Shown here: positions 52,659 to 62,862 of the stretch, one piece after another
Position numbering within the stretch: position 1 is the stretch's first letter
Layout of the letters: the number at the start of each line of letters is the position of its first letter
Origin: Massospora cicadina
Taxonomy: Eukaryota; Entomophthoromycota; Entomophthoromycetes; Entomophthorales; Entomophthoraceae
NCBI GenBank assembly: GCA_022478985.1
Contig: JAKSZP010000008.1
Coordinates: 1 to 64,000 of the forward strand
Direction of reading: 5' to 3'
Length of the DNA stretch: 64,000 nucleotides
Notes under the pieces: model-generated
What the model saw: only the letters and a program-made list of their open reading frames with translations
Told to the model about the DNA's origin: nothing
The model's database searches: none
Made by a program: the position numbers and the translations under genes

Positions 52659-54610
52659 ATGGTATGATTTTAATAAGAAACTTTCTTTCCGCACAATCTC
52701 ACTTTGAGCGAATTATCTAAGAAAAGTGTTTATTTTTCCACCACCAGCTGCCCACACCCAGTATGCTAAAAAAAGTCAGTGGATCCGCCGCCTGCTACTC
52801 CAATGTGGGGTAGCGTTGCTCCACCGCCTAGCATTTTCCGCCCTGCGAGAAAATGAATTTGCTCGGGGTCAAATAGCCCGCCATCTTCTTCAGGCCGTTT
52901 TGTCCCCCTATGGGACCTAGCGCTCCACCTGGTGCGAATCTACCTTTCTTGCCCCATCCTCTCACCCTAAATCATTCCAATATATGATTTTTCCTAAGAG
53001 TCAACTATGGGCGCTTGTTCCTGTATGTTGACAAGGCAATCATTGTAGTAGCCCTGATGCATTTGCACCGGCTGGCTTTACTCAATTTCTTCCCATTTAA
53101 GGGCTATTCTGATATTGGCTTCCAGACAGAGGAGGATGCTGCAGCAGCAGCTTCTACTCCACTTATTTACAAAAACACTCCCTTTCCTAACACCTTAACT
53201 CGCCTTCTTTCCAATACACTGATGTTGTCCTTTGCATCCCTCCCATCTCACCTAACACCCCAATTATTATATGATCAGTTAATGGTGGGGCTTCTGGCAT
53301 ATGGGACATAGCCCAACCTTGTTTTTGCCATTCCTTCTAGAGCAGAGCGTCTATCTGCATCTCGCACCACTGCCATCATAATCCCAAACCACCTTGCCAT
53401 AGCCCAAAAAATCCCCCCATGCTCGTATTGGTGTGGCGCCTGAGCATTTCTTTTGGGCTTGTGTGGAAAATGGTTGACAAATTTTTCCCCTCTGCTTCAG
53501 ACTCGACCATTCCAAAATATCCTGCCCCAAGCAACTTCCTCTGGTGTGGCCTCTGAGCCATATTTAGCAGATTCTGAATGGGGTGTTTTGTTGCCTCTTT
53601 CCACTCAACGTTATCATTTTATGGGCCAGAGTGAGAAAAGGCTCCACCAAAACCACCCACACTATCCCATCCACTTTCACCCTCACGATCAGAAACATTC
53701 CTGGAATACCATTTGACCCCAAGCATCCCATTTGACTTCTGCCCACTTAAATTCTCCATCCCCTATTCCTGAGAACCAAAATCCATGGGAATTTTTGGTC
53801 AATATTGATGAATCAGGTAACGTTGTCACCAATGAGGACTCTGGTGAACCTCTCAGTCTGCTTGATTGTGTTTGGGCCAAATATTACAACTCTGATTTTG
53901 ACAAGTCCTATTCTCTGAGTGATTCACTCCTAAAACCAATTCCATCCCCTACCAAATGACAACCAGCTCACCTTAGCAGCGGTGGCCTCACCCCATTGCC
54001 CAATCCTATGCAAAGTGGTGGCCCAATTTATTTCTAAATTTCACCATAGGCTGAGCATAGTTGAGTTTCCCCTGATTTCCCCAAAACAGCACAGGAGAAA
54101 ATCACAAAATTGGCCACTGAAGCCACTGATGCGGTCATGCTTGTGGCCCAATTAGCAGATATTGACCCATCTGTAAAATCACCTGACAAATGCTCATCAA
54201 ATTTCACAATTAGCCCGCATTCAAGCTGAACACCAAGTAGCGGAATTTTGTTTAAGTTGTCTTCCAAGCTGTTATTGATGAAAGGTAATTTAACTTTTCG
54301 TCCACCTACACCCCCACCACGCTGATGCCCCCACACCCTGGCTCTTGACTTTTGTCCGTTTCAGCAACTTCAATAAGGATGCCCAGCCAAATATGTCTGT
54401 AGAAGCGCTGCCTGACTCCCCTCACCCTCTGCCATGGTGGGTTAGCGGTATTCCGCTCCCCTCCTGGTAAGAGTTGTATTTTTGTTTTGTTTTTTTATTC
54501 TGGTTGGTTTTGGGTTTAATCCATTCAATTCTTTTGTTCAATTCTTTTGCTCATTGAGTATCAGTAATGTCCATCCCCTGGTCGGCATACCTCAAATAAA
54601 ATTTAAAATG
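52659..54610 (+). mobile_element. Half-LINE (ORF1-only non-LTR element), copy 2, apparently complete
   Basis: About 1.95 kb between candidate target duplications, inserted in element G between RT and RNase H. It opens with ctttctttccgcacaatctcac (from about 52,680), like LINE-1's tttctttctcgtaacaatcac, and closes with gtccatcccctggtcggcatac ... caaataaaattt, like the LINE 3' ends. Between them is ORF1-type coding sequence only. The matching organisation of copy 1 argues that the missing ORF2 is a property of the family. Confidence 0.7.
52730..54330 (+). pseudogene. ORF1-type protein of half-LINE copy 2
   Basis: Plus-strand open blocks: 52,726-52,920 ('RRLLLQCGVALLHRLAFSAL'), 53,015-53,311 ('FPFKGYSDIGFQTEEDAAAA', 'SFASLPSHLTPQLLYDQL', 'GLLAYGT'), 53,732-53,959 ('FLVNIDESGNVVTNEDSGEP') and about 54,080-54,180 ('KITKLATEATDAVMLVAQLA'). 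The second aligns with the RRM-like part of LINE ORF1. The C-terminal half differs from LINE ORF1 but resembles copy 1. No intact knuckle is seen where expected (about 53,430-53,470), though two Cys remain. Frameshifts near 53,330 and 53,960. Confidence 0.6.
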
Positions 54611-54624
54611 TATAGAGATAAATT

Positions 54625-55900
54625 TTTTGTAATATTCAATCATTTCTAAGGATACCTATACTATCTGATACTCTTTGGTTCATGCATCTTGGAGAACGCT
54701 TTGACTTTAACATATAAGGGTGAGTCCCTTCTTGTGATATGTCATTAGCTAAGAAATCTAATTTTTGTTGGAAGAAGGTAATATTTTCAGGTTTAAGTTT
54801 GATGTTCTTTTACTAACATTGGATAACAGATTTTAGGTCACTATGATTAGTAAAGGTTTTTGAGAATGCCACTATTCATCTAAATAATGTTCAGACAGCT
54901 CAATTTTAGATATTTCATGATGTGATTCATCACTCATTGGAATAAAGAGAATGCATTATATAATTCCTTAGGGAGAATGGTAGGCTATAATAATTTCCAT
55001 GCATATTGTGCTCATTTTTCTTAGATTTCTGGCTTTAAATTCTAACACCAGAATCGACTGTTGAGGTCAATTTTGGAGAAAGAATTCAAGCCAGAGAGTT
55101 TAGCCAGAGCATCATCAATTCATGGAATGAAATATCTGTCCTTTCTTTTGATGCTGTTTAGCTTCCTTTAAATCAACACTATTTGTGACCACCATTTCTT
55201 AATGAGTAACAATGGAGACAACCATGGTCTCCGAGAGGGCACAAGTAAGCCAGCAATTTTTAGTTGTTTTAGCTCAGTCTTTATGTATTGATTCTCTACA
55301 TTTGACTATCTATATGGATACAATCATATTGGGTTTCTATCCTAAGTCAATACTGTTTCTCCAATTCTTTATTTGACCTTAATCAGTGTCTGACGTGGAA
55401 ATATCATCTTGATAATATTTAAATAGCTGGTGTACCTTTAAAAGTTCCTCTCAATTTACCTTATCATGTATTTGGACTTGAGGTATGGTATATGTTAAAT
55501 TTACTAGCGGGTAGTCCCAAGTCAGGTTGAGTAATAATAAAGGTACCTTTCAATTTGTTTAATTGGAATTAATTGCCCTTTTCCAATCTCCTGGTGGTTC
55601 TTAACTATGATTTACAATCTGTTAGGGTTAAGTAGTAACTCAGATTTCATTGATAAGCTGTGTCAAAGAAACTGATAATACTATTTGTTCAAACCTTCTG
55701 ACTTCATCATCACAAGTGATGTGTGATAGGCAGCTTGTGGGTATCTTCAGTGTTATGTTGGTAGAGCCCACTCTGTTCTCCTGGTTTCATTTTTACCTCC
55801 TCAGTTGAATAAAATGGTACTCACTCTGCTGCATCTGATAGATCAGAGAGCTTTTTGTATCTCATCCAGAAGTAGAATATCTTAAAGGCAAAGCAGAAAC
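54625..55900 (-). pseudogene. Reverse transcriptase of element G
   Basis: The minus strand from about 55,290 reads 'LKIAGLLVPSRRPWLSPLLL', 'RKLNSIKRKDRYFIPWIDDA' and 'LAKLSGLNSFSKIDLNSRFW', classic Ty3/gypsy RT fingers and palm (RxLNxxTxxDxYPxPxIDDxL, FSKIDL). The catalytic box at 54,886-54,875 reads YLDE instead of YLDD. It is cut by half-LINE 2 at about 54,625. Sequence from 55,300 to 55,900 is degraded protease-RT linker. Confidence 0.8.
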
Positions 55901-56099
55901 AGGGTACTCAACCAGACAAGATTATTCCTTCTTGCTGGATTCTTTATTATTCAGCAAAAGTTGAAAATATTAATTAAGGAGAGTAATAACCTTACTTCAA
56001 GTTTATAACTCTTCATATTCAATTATAAATTGCATCTCAATAAGTATGCTGTTTTTGCTAATTTCCAAGGCGATCTTAGAAGTTTATAAATCTAGTTTT

Positions 56100-56300
56100 T
56101 ATCAATTCAAATGAACTGAGAATAGTAGTCACTTATTGCTTTTGGTATTGTTTGGACTGAAGCTCTAAAGTCCTGGGTGTACTCAAGATCTGGGGAAAGT
56201 TTGATTTTCTTGATTAGTATGGAGGAAAAGGCGTTGATTAGTGATCCCATATCTAAGAAAGCCATTCCTTTATTCTTCTGATTCACCAATTCTTCATTGG
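56100..56300 (-). pseudogene. Aspartic protease of element G
   Basis: The 60-codon minus frame 56,289-56,107 reads 'KGMAFLDMGSLINAFSSILI' with active-site DMGS at 56,253-56,242 (Thr/Ser replaced by Met, one C>T step from ACG), followed by 'KKIKLSPDLEYTQDF', as in E ('SSKLIKRSSL'). Probably inactive. Confidence 0.75.
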
Positions 56301-56545
56301 TTATTGTTCATCAAAATTTTGGTGGTAGGGCTAAGGACTCTTTAAGACAGAGCTCACGTTGAGCAATCTTGCTTCTTAGTATATTTCTACTTTATTTCAC
56401 CTAGAATGTGTATGCTCAAGATGGGTCAGATCAATAGGGTAAGGTACTGGTCAGCATCACCGGTGTATCAATTACTATTTTGACACCCTCTGACTGGATT
56501 GAGGTAGGTGTCCTCTAGAGCTTGGGCATTTAAATATTTTTGGCG

Positions 56546-58300
56546 TTAAGCAATCCAGGATAGCAATATCAGCGGGTGTACTTTTAATGTAGTATCCTGT
56601 ACTTTGTAATCTTCTTCAGAGTCATCACTAACACAGTATTCAATGCACGTGAGGTGAGCGACTGGCATAGTATTGGTTTCAGATACGTTAGGTTGGTTGG
56701 CTCTAAGGCACCTGACCCTATGCTGGCCGCCCCATTCTTTTCTTGGCAAGGGCAGGGTTCTTCTTGATTCACTAATCTTTGTTGTGGTAATTCTCCTTGC
56801 AATAATTACACTTGAGCTTCTCCACCTTAATGACTTTATTTTCCTACATGGTATAAACTCTAGGCTTTTTGAGAGCATTCCATCTGGTTTCTGAATTATG
56901 TATAACAACCACATTATTAGCGCTTTTTTGATGTCTGGACAGTGTTGAAGCTTTGTATGACTGAGATGTCGCATGGCTAAGTCAGGATTTTATGAAACCT
57001 AGCTACAACAGCTGCTACAAAATTATCAATTATGGCATCTTCAAGGTTATCAGAGTTTGAGCCTCAATATAGAAGCATCCACAGATTTAGTTGGTACTTC
57101 AGTTAGCCGTAGTGCTGTACTTTTTATAGCATATTTTATAATACTCAAGTTTTTTTTGGGTCCAAAATCCTTGATAATCGCTTTTTACAATTTGCCCCAG
57201 GTATTCAGGTATCCATGTGAAGTATCATATCCTCCTGCCCCATGCGACTTAAACAATAAAAGATATGATTAACCTCTTAATGATCAGTTGCAACCTCCAT
57301 TGTGGCCTCATAGACGTAGAAAAGAGACAATACTTCCTTATCCAGGTGTAAACTTGTCCTTGAAGGTAGGCTTAAAGGTACTGACTTCCAGTCCTGTGAC
57401 ATCATGTCCTCTGGGAGCTTCTGATTCAGTGATTTTGTTACATTTATCGCTCTTCTCAGCTTGTCAAGAGAGTGAAAATTTGAAATTCTAGTGGGTAAGA
57501 TGTTGCTCATTTTTTAAGGATAATCCTTAGTGTGTTATCCATCATGTTGAAATATCTTTTGAGAACAACTTTTTAATCATTCTCCAGGTTCTTAACGTGG
57601 ATGTCAAGAGCATTTTGTTCTTGATGAGTGGTTGAGCATAAAGTTCATAGGAGCTGGTCCCATCTTCTAACACTCTAATGCACCTTTTCAAGTCCTCCTT
57701 CATCTATTGGCACTCAGTGCTTTGAAGAGGCTTGCTCATCTTGGCTTCTAATTTTATCTGTAAGAGTAAACCCACATTTCTCAGTTCATTGATGTGATGT
57801 TAAATCTACTTAATTCTTCTCAGCTAGGCGATTTACTACTCATATCACCCTCCAGTTGTTAATTTTACTTAGCTATTGAGCAAGTAGCCTCCTGAATTTC
57901 ATGAGATACTAGATACTTCTCAACAAAGGTTACTCAGGTAAAAAGGTTCAGAGACAATAACTGAGTCTAGAGGGATTTGTGGGCTTTGAGCTTGTCAATT
58001 CATTTTAGAGAGTGCTCTAGTTAGGATTCAAGTAGTTTGATTTGTTCTTATTCATTATGACGGCTAATATAAACATGGGCCACCTTATCACCACATGCTT
58101 TAAAGTCTTGCTGCCAAAGAACCCGAGCAAAATATTCAAGTAGTTTCTGGGTACTGTCATTAGACACCGCAATATCCTTTCTGAGGAGTTCCATAGCTTA
58201 TTACACATACCTAATAAACCAGAATCAATGGTTCTCATTTGATTAATTAGTTGAATGATATAGGAACGATACACTTTGATCTCTCAGTGTGTATACCATA
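56546..58300 (-). pseudogene. gag of element G, central and C-terminal part
   Basis: Minus-strand frames: 58,274-58,017 (85 codons, 'GLLGMCNKLWNSSERILRCL', coiled-coil region), 57,510-57,277 ending 'LFYVYEATMEVATD' (capsid segment shared with E 'FLYVYEAAMEGATD'), then 56,974-56,546. The nucleocapsid knuckle near 56,815-56,775 reads 'KCNYCKENYHNKD', so the first three ligands remain and the last Cys is lost to a stop. The N-terminal start lies beyond LINE-3. Confidence 0.7.
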
Positions 58301-58379
58301 TACTTTGTGATGCTAAATTAAAACTTGTTTATAGACCACTTAAAATGCCCCTTGGGTATTGATGTGATGATAAAAATCT

Positions 58380-60400
58380 TCACTATGGACTTTCTAATAT
58401 GTTATAATATGATAAATAACTGGCTGTACAAATTACATGTTTTTAGGGCCTGCTTTCAAAAATTAAAGCTTCCAAATAGATTTGTAAACAGGGTTCGTTG
58501 TTTACAGAGTCTGCAACCATGGATTTGCGGGGAGCAGGCTTCTTAACCAATCCAGTTATCCCACAGAGAGGACTAAAACAAGGAGACCCCTTAAGCCCTC
58601 TACTCTACAACTTTAGCCTAGACCGTATAATCTGAAATAAAAACACACTGCTCAAAGGAATCAACGTCAAGGGCCAACCACCAGTCAAAATGATGGCCTT
58701 CGCTGATGATTGTTGGTGGGCATATCCAACAATCAGGACGCTTGCAGAATTAAAAAGATAATACAAGGCTATTCAACCATAAGTAACGCATCACTTAGCA
58801 CTGAGAAAACGGAAATTATACTCCTGGGGAAATATCAGACCCAGTGGATGCCATCTACACAGGGCCAACAAGCTAATACAACATCAAGACTCCTGACCAG
58901 ACATAAGAGGCGAAAATTAGCAACGACCTCACTGAAACTTCCATTCATCACCAAGCAACAGCTGGCCCTGTTCGTCACTTGGGAGTATGGTTGGAAGCAG
59001 GAGGTTACGCTAACTATATGATGGAAAATCAATTATTGGACAAAATAACAAAACGCATTGCCTCCTTACATAAACACCAAACAGGTCTAACAGAAAGGGT
59101 CACGGTAGCCATATTTATGATTCTAACAATCATATGGTTCACGGCCCATGCAATTGCTTTCTCGCCATCTTTCTTCAACACAGTCCACGCCCTATAACAA
59201 GGATGGCTATGGTCCAACCACAACCCCCCTGTACGCCTCGAAACCCTATTTGGCTCTAGAAGGAATGGAGGTATGGGGCTTACTAATTACGTAGAGCAAG
59301 CAACCCATATACTGGGATCCTGGATAGCTCAGGTGACTAGCCCATATCTTCCAGATACACACTGGTCCAGAACAGCAAGATATAAATTCTCAAGTGCACT
59401 AAAATTAAGAAACCCAGATCACCAGAACACTCAATCAAGTATCTGTCATCCCATCCCACAGCTGCAGGACCTCACGGCACTCCTGCACATTTCAAACGAT
59501 TACTCCTAGCCATGAGAAGAGCGACATGGTGGATTCACATAAACTACCAAACCATTCACCAAGGATTCCCAAGGCTAACTCACAGACAGGAGATCAATGA
59601 TCAAATAGTCACAGTCAATATAATAAGAAAAATCCCAAATACCATAGCTAGGATAGATTATCTGGACCATAGGGACATACCTTACAACCTGGAGACCCAA
59701 AGAAGAGTATGGAGATACACACATCACCCTCTACTCCAACCCAGGATAAGAGCACATGTATGGAGGTGCATGAGGAGAGTATATCAAAACAGCTGAACGG
59801 TCAAACGCCAATCACACCTCATGTGCAATATGTGGTCAGTATGGAAGCCTAGCCCACCGTCTATAACAATGACCAACAACAGTAGTGTTATGGAAAGAGG
59901 CCAGCGCCTTTTCCGCCAAGAAAACGGACATCCATTCAGCCTAGCAAGGAACATGTTCGTTATAAACATGGAATCTCCTATCCACCCATCTCTCAGGGCG
60001 CTAATAGTAGCAATAGCACTATGGATGATACATACAATGGTACTGGAATCGTTCACAGGAGCAGCGCCAACAATCCAAGAAGCCATTCATCGCTTCCACA
60101 GCTATATATTGGAACATTTCCAAGCATGGCTGTTTGAACATATGACCCCCCATAACAGAAGGACAATCAACACATGGTTCCCATGTGGTTCCTAAAAGTT
60201 GATTCTCTCCTTCACACATGCTGCATCCAAGAATAAGCCAGCATAACTCCCCTTCCCTACCGTCACAATCTTGGTGATCCTGGAGACAACAAGAGGGGCC
60301 TTTAACCCTCTGGGGTGTTTTTAATTGTAGAATTTCATTAGTTAGATCAGTATATCGGAAGTGCTTGTCCCCTGGTTGACCTTCCCCAAATAATTAAACT
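58380..60400 (+). mobile_element. LINE-3: 5'-truncated non-LTR retrotransposon
   Basis: Only the RT core onward is present. It begins near 'NNWLYKLHVFRACFQKLKLP' (about 58,410-58,470), equivalent to '[18 protein letters not shown]' of LINE-2, and ends in cccctggttgaccttcccca then aataattaaa near 60,395. The truncation is typical of incomplete target-primed reverse transcription. It interrupts gag of element G. A short aaattaaa-type duplication may flank it (58,316 and 60,391), too weak to rely on. Confidence 0.85.
58410..60195 (+). pseudogene. LINE-3 ORF2 fragment: RT, thumb, zinc finger
   Basis: 'GLKQGDPLSPLLYNFSLD' (about 58,570-58,625) and catalytic FADD at 58,699-58,710 ('MMAFADDC'). Then 'GISNNQDACRIKKIIQGYST' (58,716 on), 'EKTEIILLGKYQTQW', 'ERVTVAIFMILTIIWFTAHA', 'GGMGLTNYVEQATHILGSWI' (59,265 on) and 'YTHHPLLQPRIRAHVWRCMR'. 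The C-terminal finger reads 'CAICGQYGSLAHRL' (59,824-59,865) with the final Cys replaced by a stop-bearing stretch. 59,821-60,195 continues open for 124 codons. Four or more frameshifts. Confidence 0.85.
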
Positions 60401-60759
60401 ACATTTTTTACCAGGATATATTATAGCGTGAATCATATGTCTCTGGGTAAGTGCTAGATTCATATAGATTCATTAAGAGTCTTGTTGATGGAGGATGTTT
60501 TTTTCACATCTGGCACTTTTTCCAGGGTTTATAATTCCTCAAGTTAAGTTTCTTTCAAATTCATTGGAAATCCAGGCTAGATGTTGAGATTCTAGGATAA
60601 ACATTGGATTTTTTTTACTCATTAAATGCGACCAAATGCTGACTCACGTTTGCTCATCTTCCCCGTTTCCCATTGTGCACCCATATGGTCTCACTAATGA
60701 TAGGATTGTCTCTAGTGGTGTAATCAAAAAGATGCATGAATCAGTAAGCAGTGGCTGTG
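60401..60759 (-). other. Element G gag start and leader, degraded
   Basis: Sequence between the LINE-3 insertion and the G primer site. By position it should be leader and first gag codons on the minus strand; I see no clear frame. Confidence 0.4.
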
Positions 60760-60778
60760 CCTCATGTTCTGAGCACCA
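60760..60778 (-). promoter_or_regulatory. Putative primer-binding site of element G
   Basis: The minus strand reads tggtgctcagaacatgagg, sharing TGGTGCTCA with element E, immediately inside the G LTR. Confidence 0.6.
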
Positions 60779-60780
60779 GC

Positions 60781-61695
60781 TTATGAGGAGTTTGGTTTTA
60801 AGAGGCTCAAGAATGCTATTCCTAAGATTCCTGACAGTCAATACTTGCAATAGTCTAAGACTTAATGCAATTATCTTATTTAACTAAGGGCGGTTAAGTC
60901 TTAAAAAAATTCGTGACTAATAGAGAATCCATCCTATGGTAAGAGGCAAAGGAACTTATTGAAGCCAAATCATATGGAGATTTAGAATAAAAGGCGTAAC
61001 TTCATTAAAAATAAGCTTGGGCTATATACTTTTCTAAGAACAATAAAATCTCCTTAATGAAGATAAATATAATAGTTATTGTAAGGAGTTTATCTGAATG
61101 GAAGGCTCTTTTTAAGTGAGCATCCAGATATGTAAAAGTCTTTGTAGCACATTTCCTATAGGTAGAAAAATTACACTGAATGATTATTTGAATAAAAAGT
61201 GATATCATTTAAGTTGATCATTGAGCATATTCTAGATTTGTACCCATTTTAATTACAAAAAAAGACCATACAAAAATTTTAAAGGGTTTTGGCTGACATT
61301 TAGATGTCCTTTATTTAGGCTAATCAGGATTCCATCCTGGTGATTTTTTGCGCTCAAGTCAGACTGATTGAGGTTCTCTAACATCAATTTAATACTTACT
61401 AATTCTCAATTTATCTATATCATAAATTAAGGTATTTCTTTAAAATGCTTTGCCGTAGGCTTTGATCCTATCAAAGAATTTTGATTAATTGATTTTCTCT
61501 TATCATATCTGATACTCTAATATCAAACACTTCTACATAAGCGTGGATTTTATGGTAAGTGCGTTTCTGCTATACACAAGTTTAAAGCTCAGTATAATAT
61601 CTGCCACTTTTGAGAGTGATTTGGCCATTATGCCCACAAGGCTGAGTTGGCTGGGTCAACCTATGGCTTAGCCTTCTTCAGGCGCATGTTGACTT
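60781..61695 (-). repeat. 5' LTR of element G
   Basis: Partner of 44,883-45,930 plus about 51,200-51,255. The upper end is set by 'cttcttcaggcgcatgttgac' (61,674-61,694), which matches 'ctttttcaggctcctcattgtt' next to integrase at 51,230-51,251. The edge is approximate. Confidence 0.65.
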
Positions 61696-62041
61696 TATCA
61701 TGATTATACACTAGCTTCTGGATGATTTCTTGAAAAATTGATGAAAATTAGCTCTTTTCAGGATAAGGCTGAGGATCAAAGAAGAGCGAGCACTTTTAAA
61801 GCATCTTCAAAGTACTGCTGAGCTGCTGACTGAAAACCAACAGCATATTGGGTTTCTGTAATGAAATCATATATTTGTTTTTAGTATTGACCCAATCCCC
61901 TGTCAGCATTTTCCCGTCACTAAATATCACAACTCGCCTCGTTGCCATGCTCAACTACACACTCGCCACCTTTGCATCTCACAATGTTCCCCAATCAAGA
62001 TCAGTCGCTTTAAAAAAGTATCAAATTTGCTCCTGAACTCA
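61696..62041 (+). other. Short gap sequence with possible gag coiled-coil scrap
   Basis: The plus strand reads 'RLRIKEERALLKHLQSTAEL' (about 61,769-61,828) before a stop; it resembles gag coiled coils but is too short to assign. Otherwise nothing is recognised. Confidence 0.3.
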
Positions 62042-62525
62042 TGTTGACAGGGATATATTTAATATTTGAGATAATAAGCGAGTTGAGATCTCTTCTCCAG
62101 AATCAAGCCTTATAAGTTGACTCTTGATCCCTTTTAATTAAAACTTGTCCCTGAAAGCACCAATGTGAAAATCAGTTTTGAAGAATTACGCGCATGGGAA
62201 TCAATGGAGCTGGCTTCTGGAATTTCACCTCCACTTCTAAATCTCAAAAGGTGTGATTTTTTAAAAAACAGTAACAAGGGCGTCATCAACAAAGAATAAT
62301 GAAGGCAACAATAGGAAGTCAATCTGGAAGGGTGTGGAAGATCCTGATCATATAGAGTCATGGAGGTCTTCTAGGCATCGTGTCTCATCTTGCACTTTAA
62401 ATATTAAATCCTTCTAACTCAAAATTTTAGTCTACTTAGTCCTACTTTTTGTCTTTATTCTCTACACTAGGTTTGCAGCTACCAAGATACATTTCAAACT
62501 TTAACATACAGCCAAGGAACTGACA
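62042..62525 (+). repeat. 5' LTR of second family-A element
   Basis: Starts tgttgacagggatatattt and ends ggaactgaca. It shares 'aggcatcgtgtctc' type blocks and the order of the A LTRs (62,370 against 6,147 and 13,948). It keeps only a trace of the LTR open frame. Primer-site variant aagtgttgctcaatgcaagg at 62,537-62,556. Confidence 0.75.
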
Positions 62526-62862
62526 AGCCAAAATAAGTGTTGCTCAATGCAAGGGCTATCTGAGTTTTACAGTGAAATGTTATAATAAAAAAAGATCGTT
62601 GGCAGTCAAGAAGGCCAATCTTCTGACTTTCAAGAAGCATAACTCGATGGTTCAAAACATCTCATTACAAAGTAACTCCTCTAAGTCCTAGAATCTTTAA
62701 ATTTTAGGTCATCTTTAATTAGCCTTACCTTCCGTTGAGCAAGGTCAGTATCAACTATAATTTATGATAACACCAACGAGACTATTTAGAAACTGTTAAA
62801 TGGCATCTACTCTGTGGTAGGCAAATCTAGTTATCCTTGAACTTTTATGTGCCTTCCACAGA

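Larger units (their letters stand above)
44883..61695 (-). mobile_element. Ty3/gypsy retrotransposon G, carrying three non-LTR insertions
   Basis: On the minus strand: 5' LTR (about 61,695-60,781), primer site, gag (60.7-60.4 and 58.3-56.5 kb, split by LINE-3), protease, RT (55.9-54.6 kb), half-LINE 2 insertion, RNase H and integrase (52.6-51.3 kb), then 3' LTR split by LINE-2 (about 51,255-51,200 and 45,930-44,883). Domain order across the insertions is colinear, which supports one original element. All enzymes carry stops. Confidence 0.75.
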
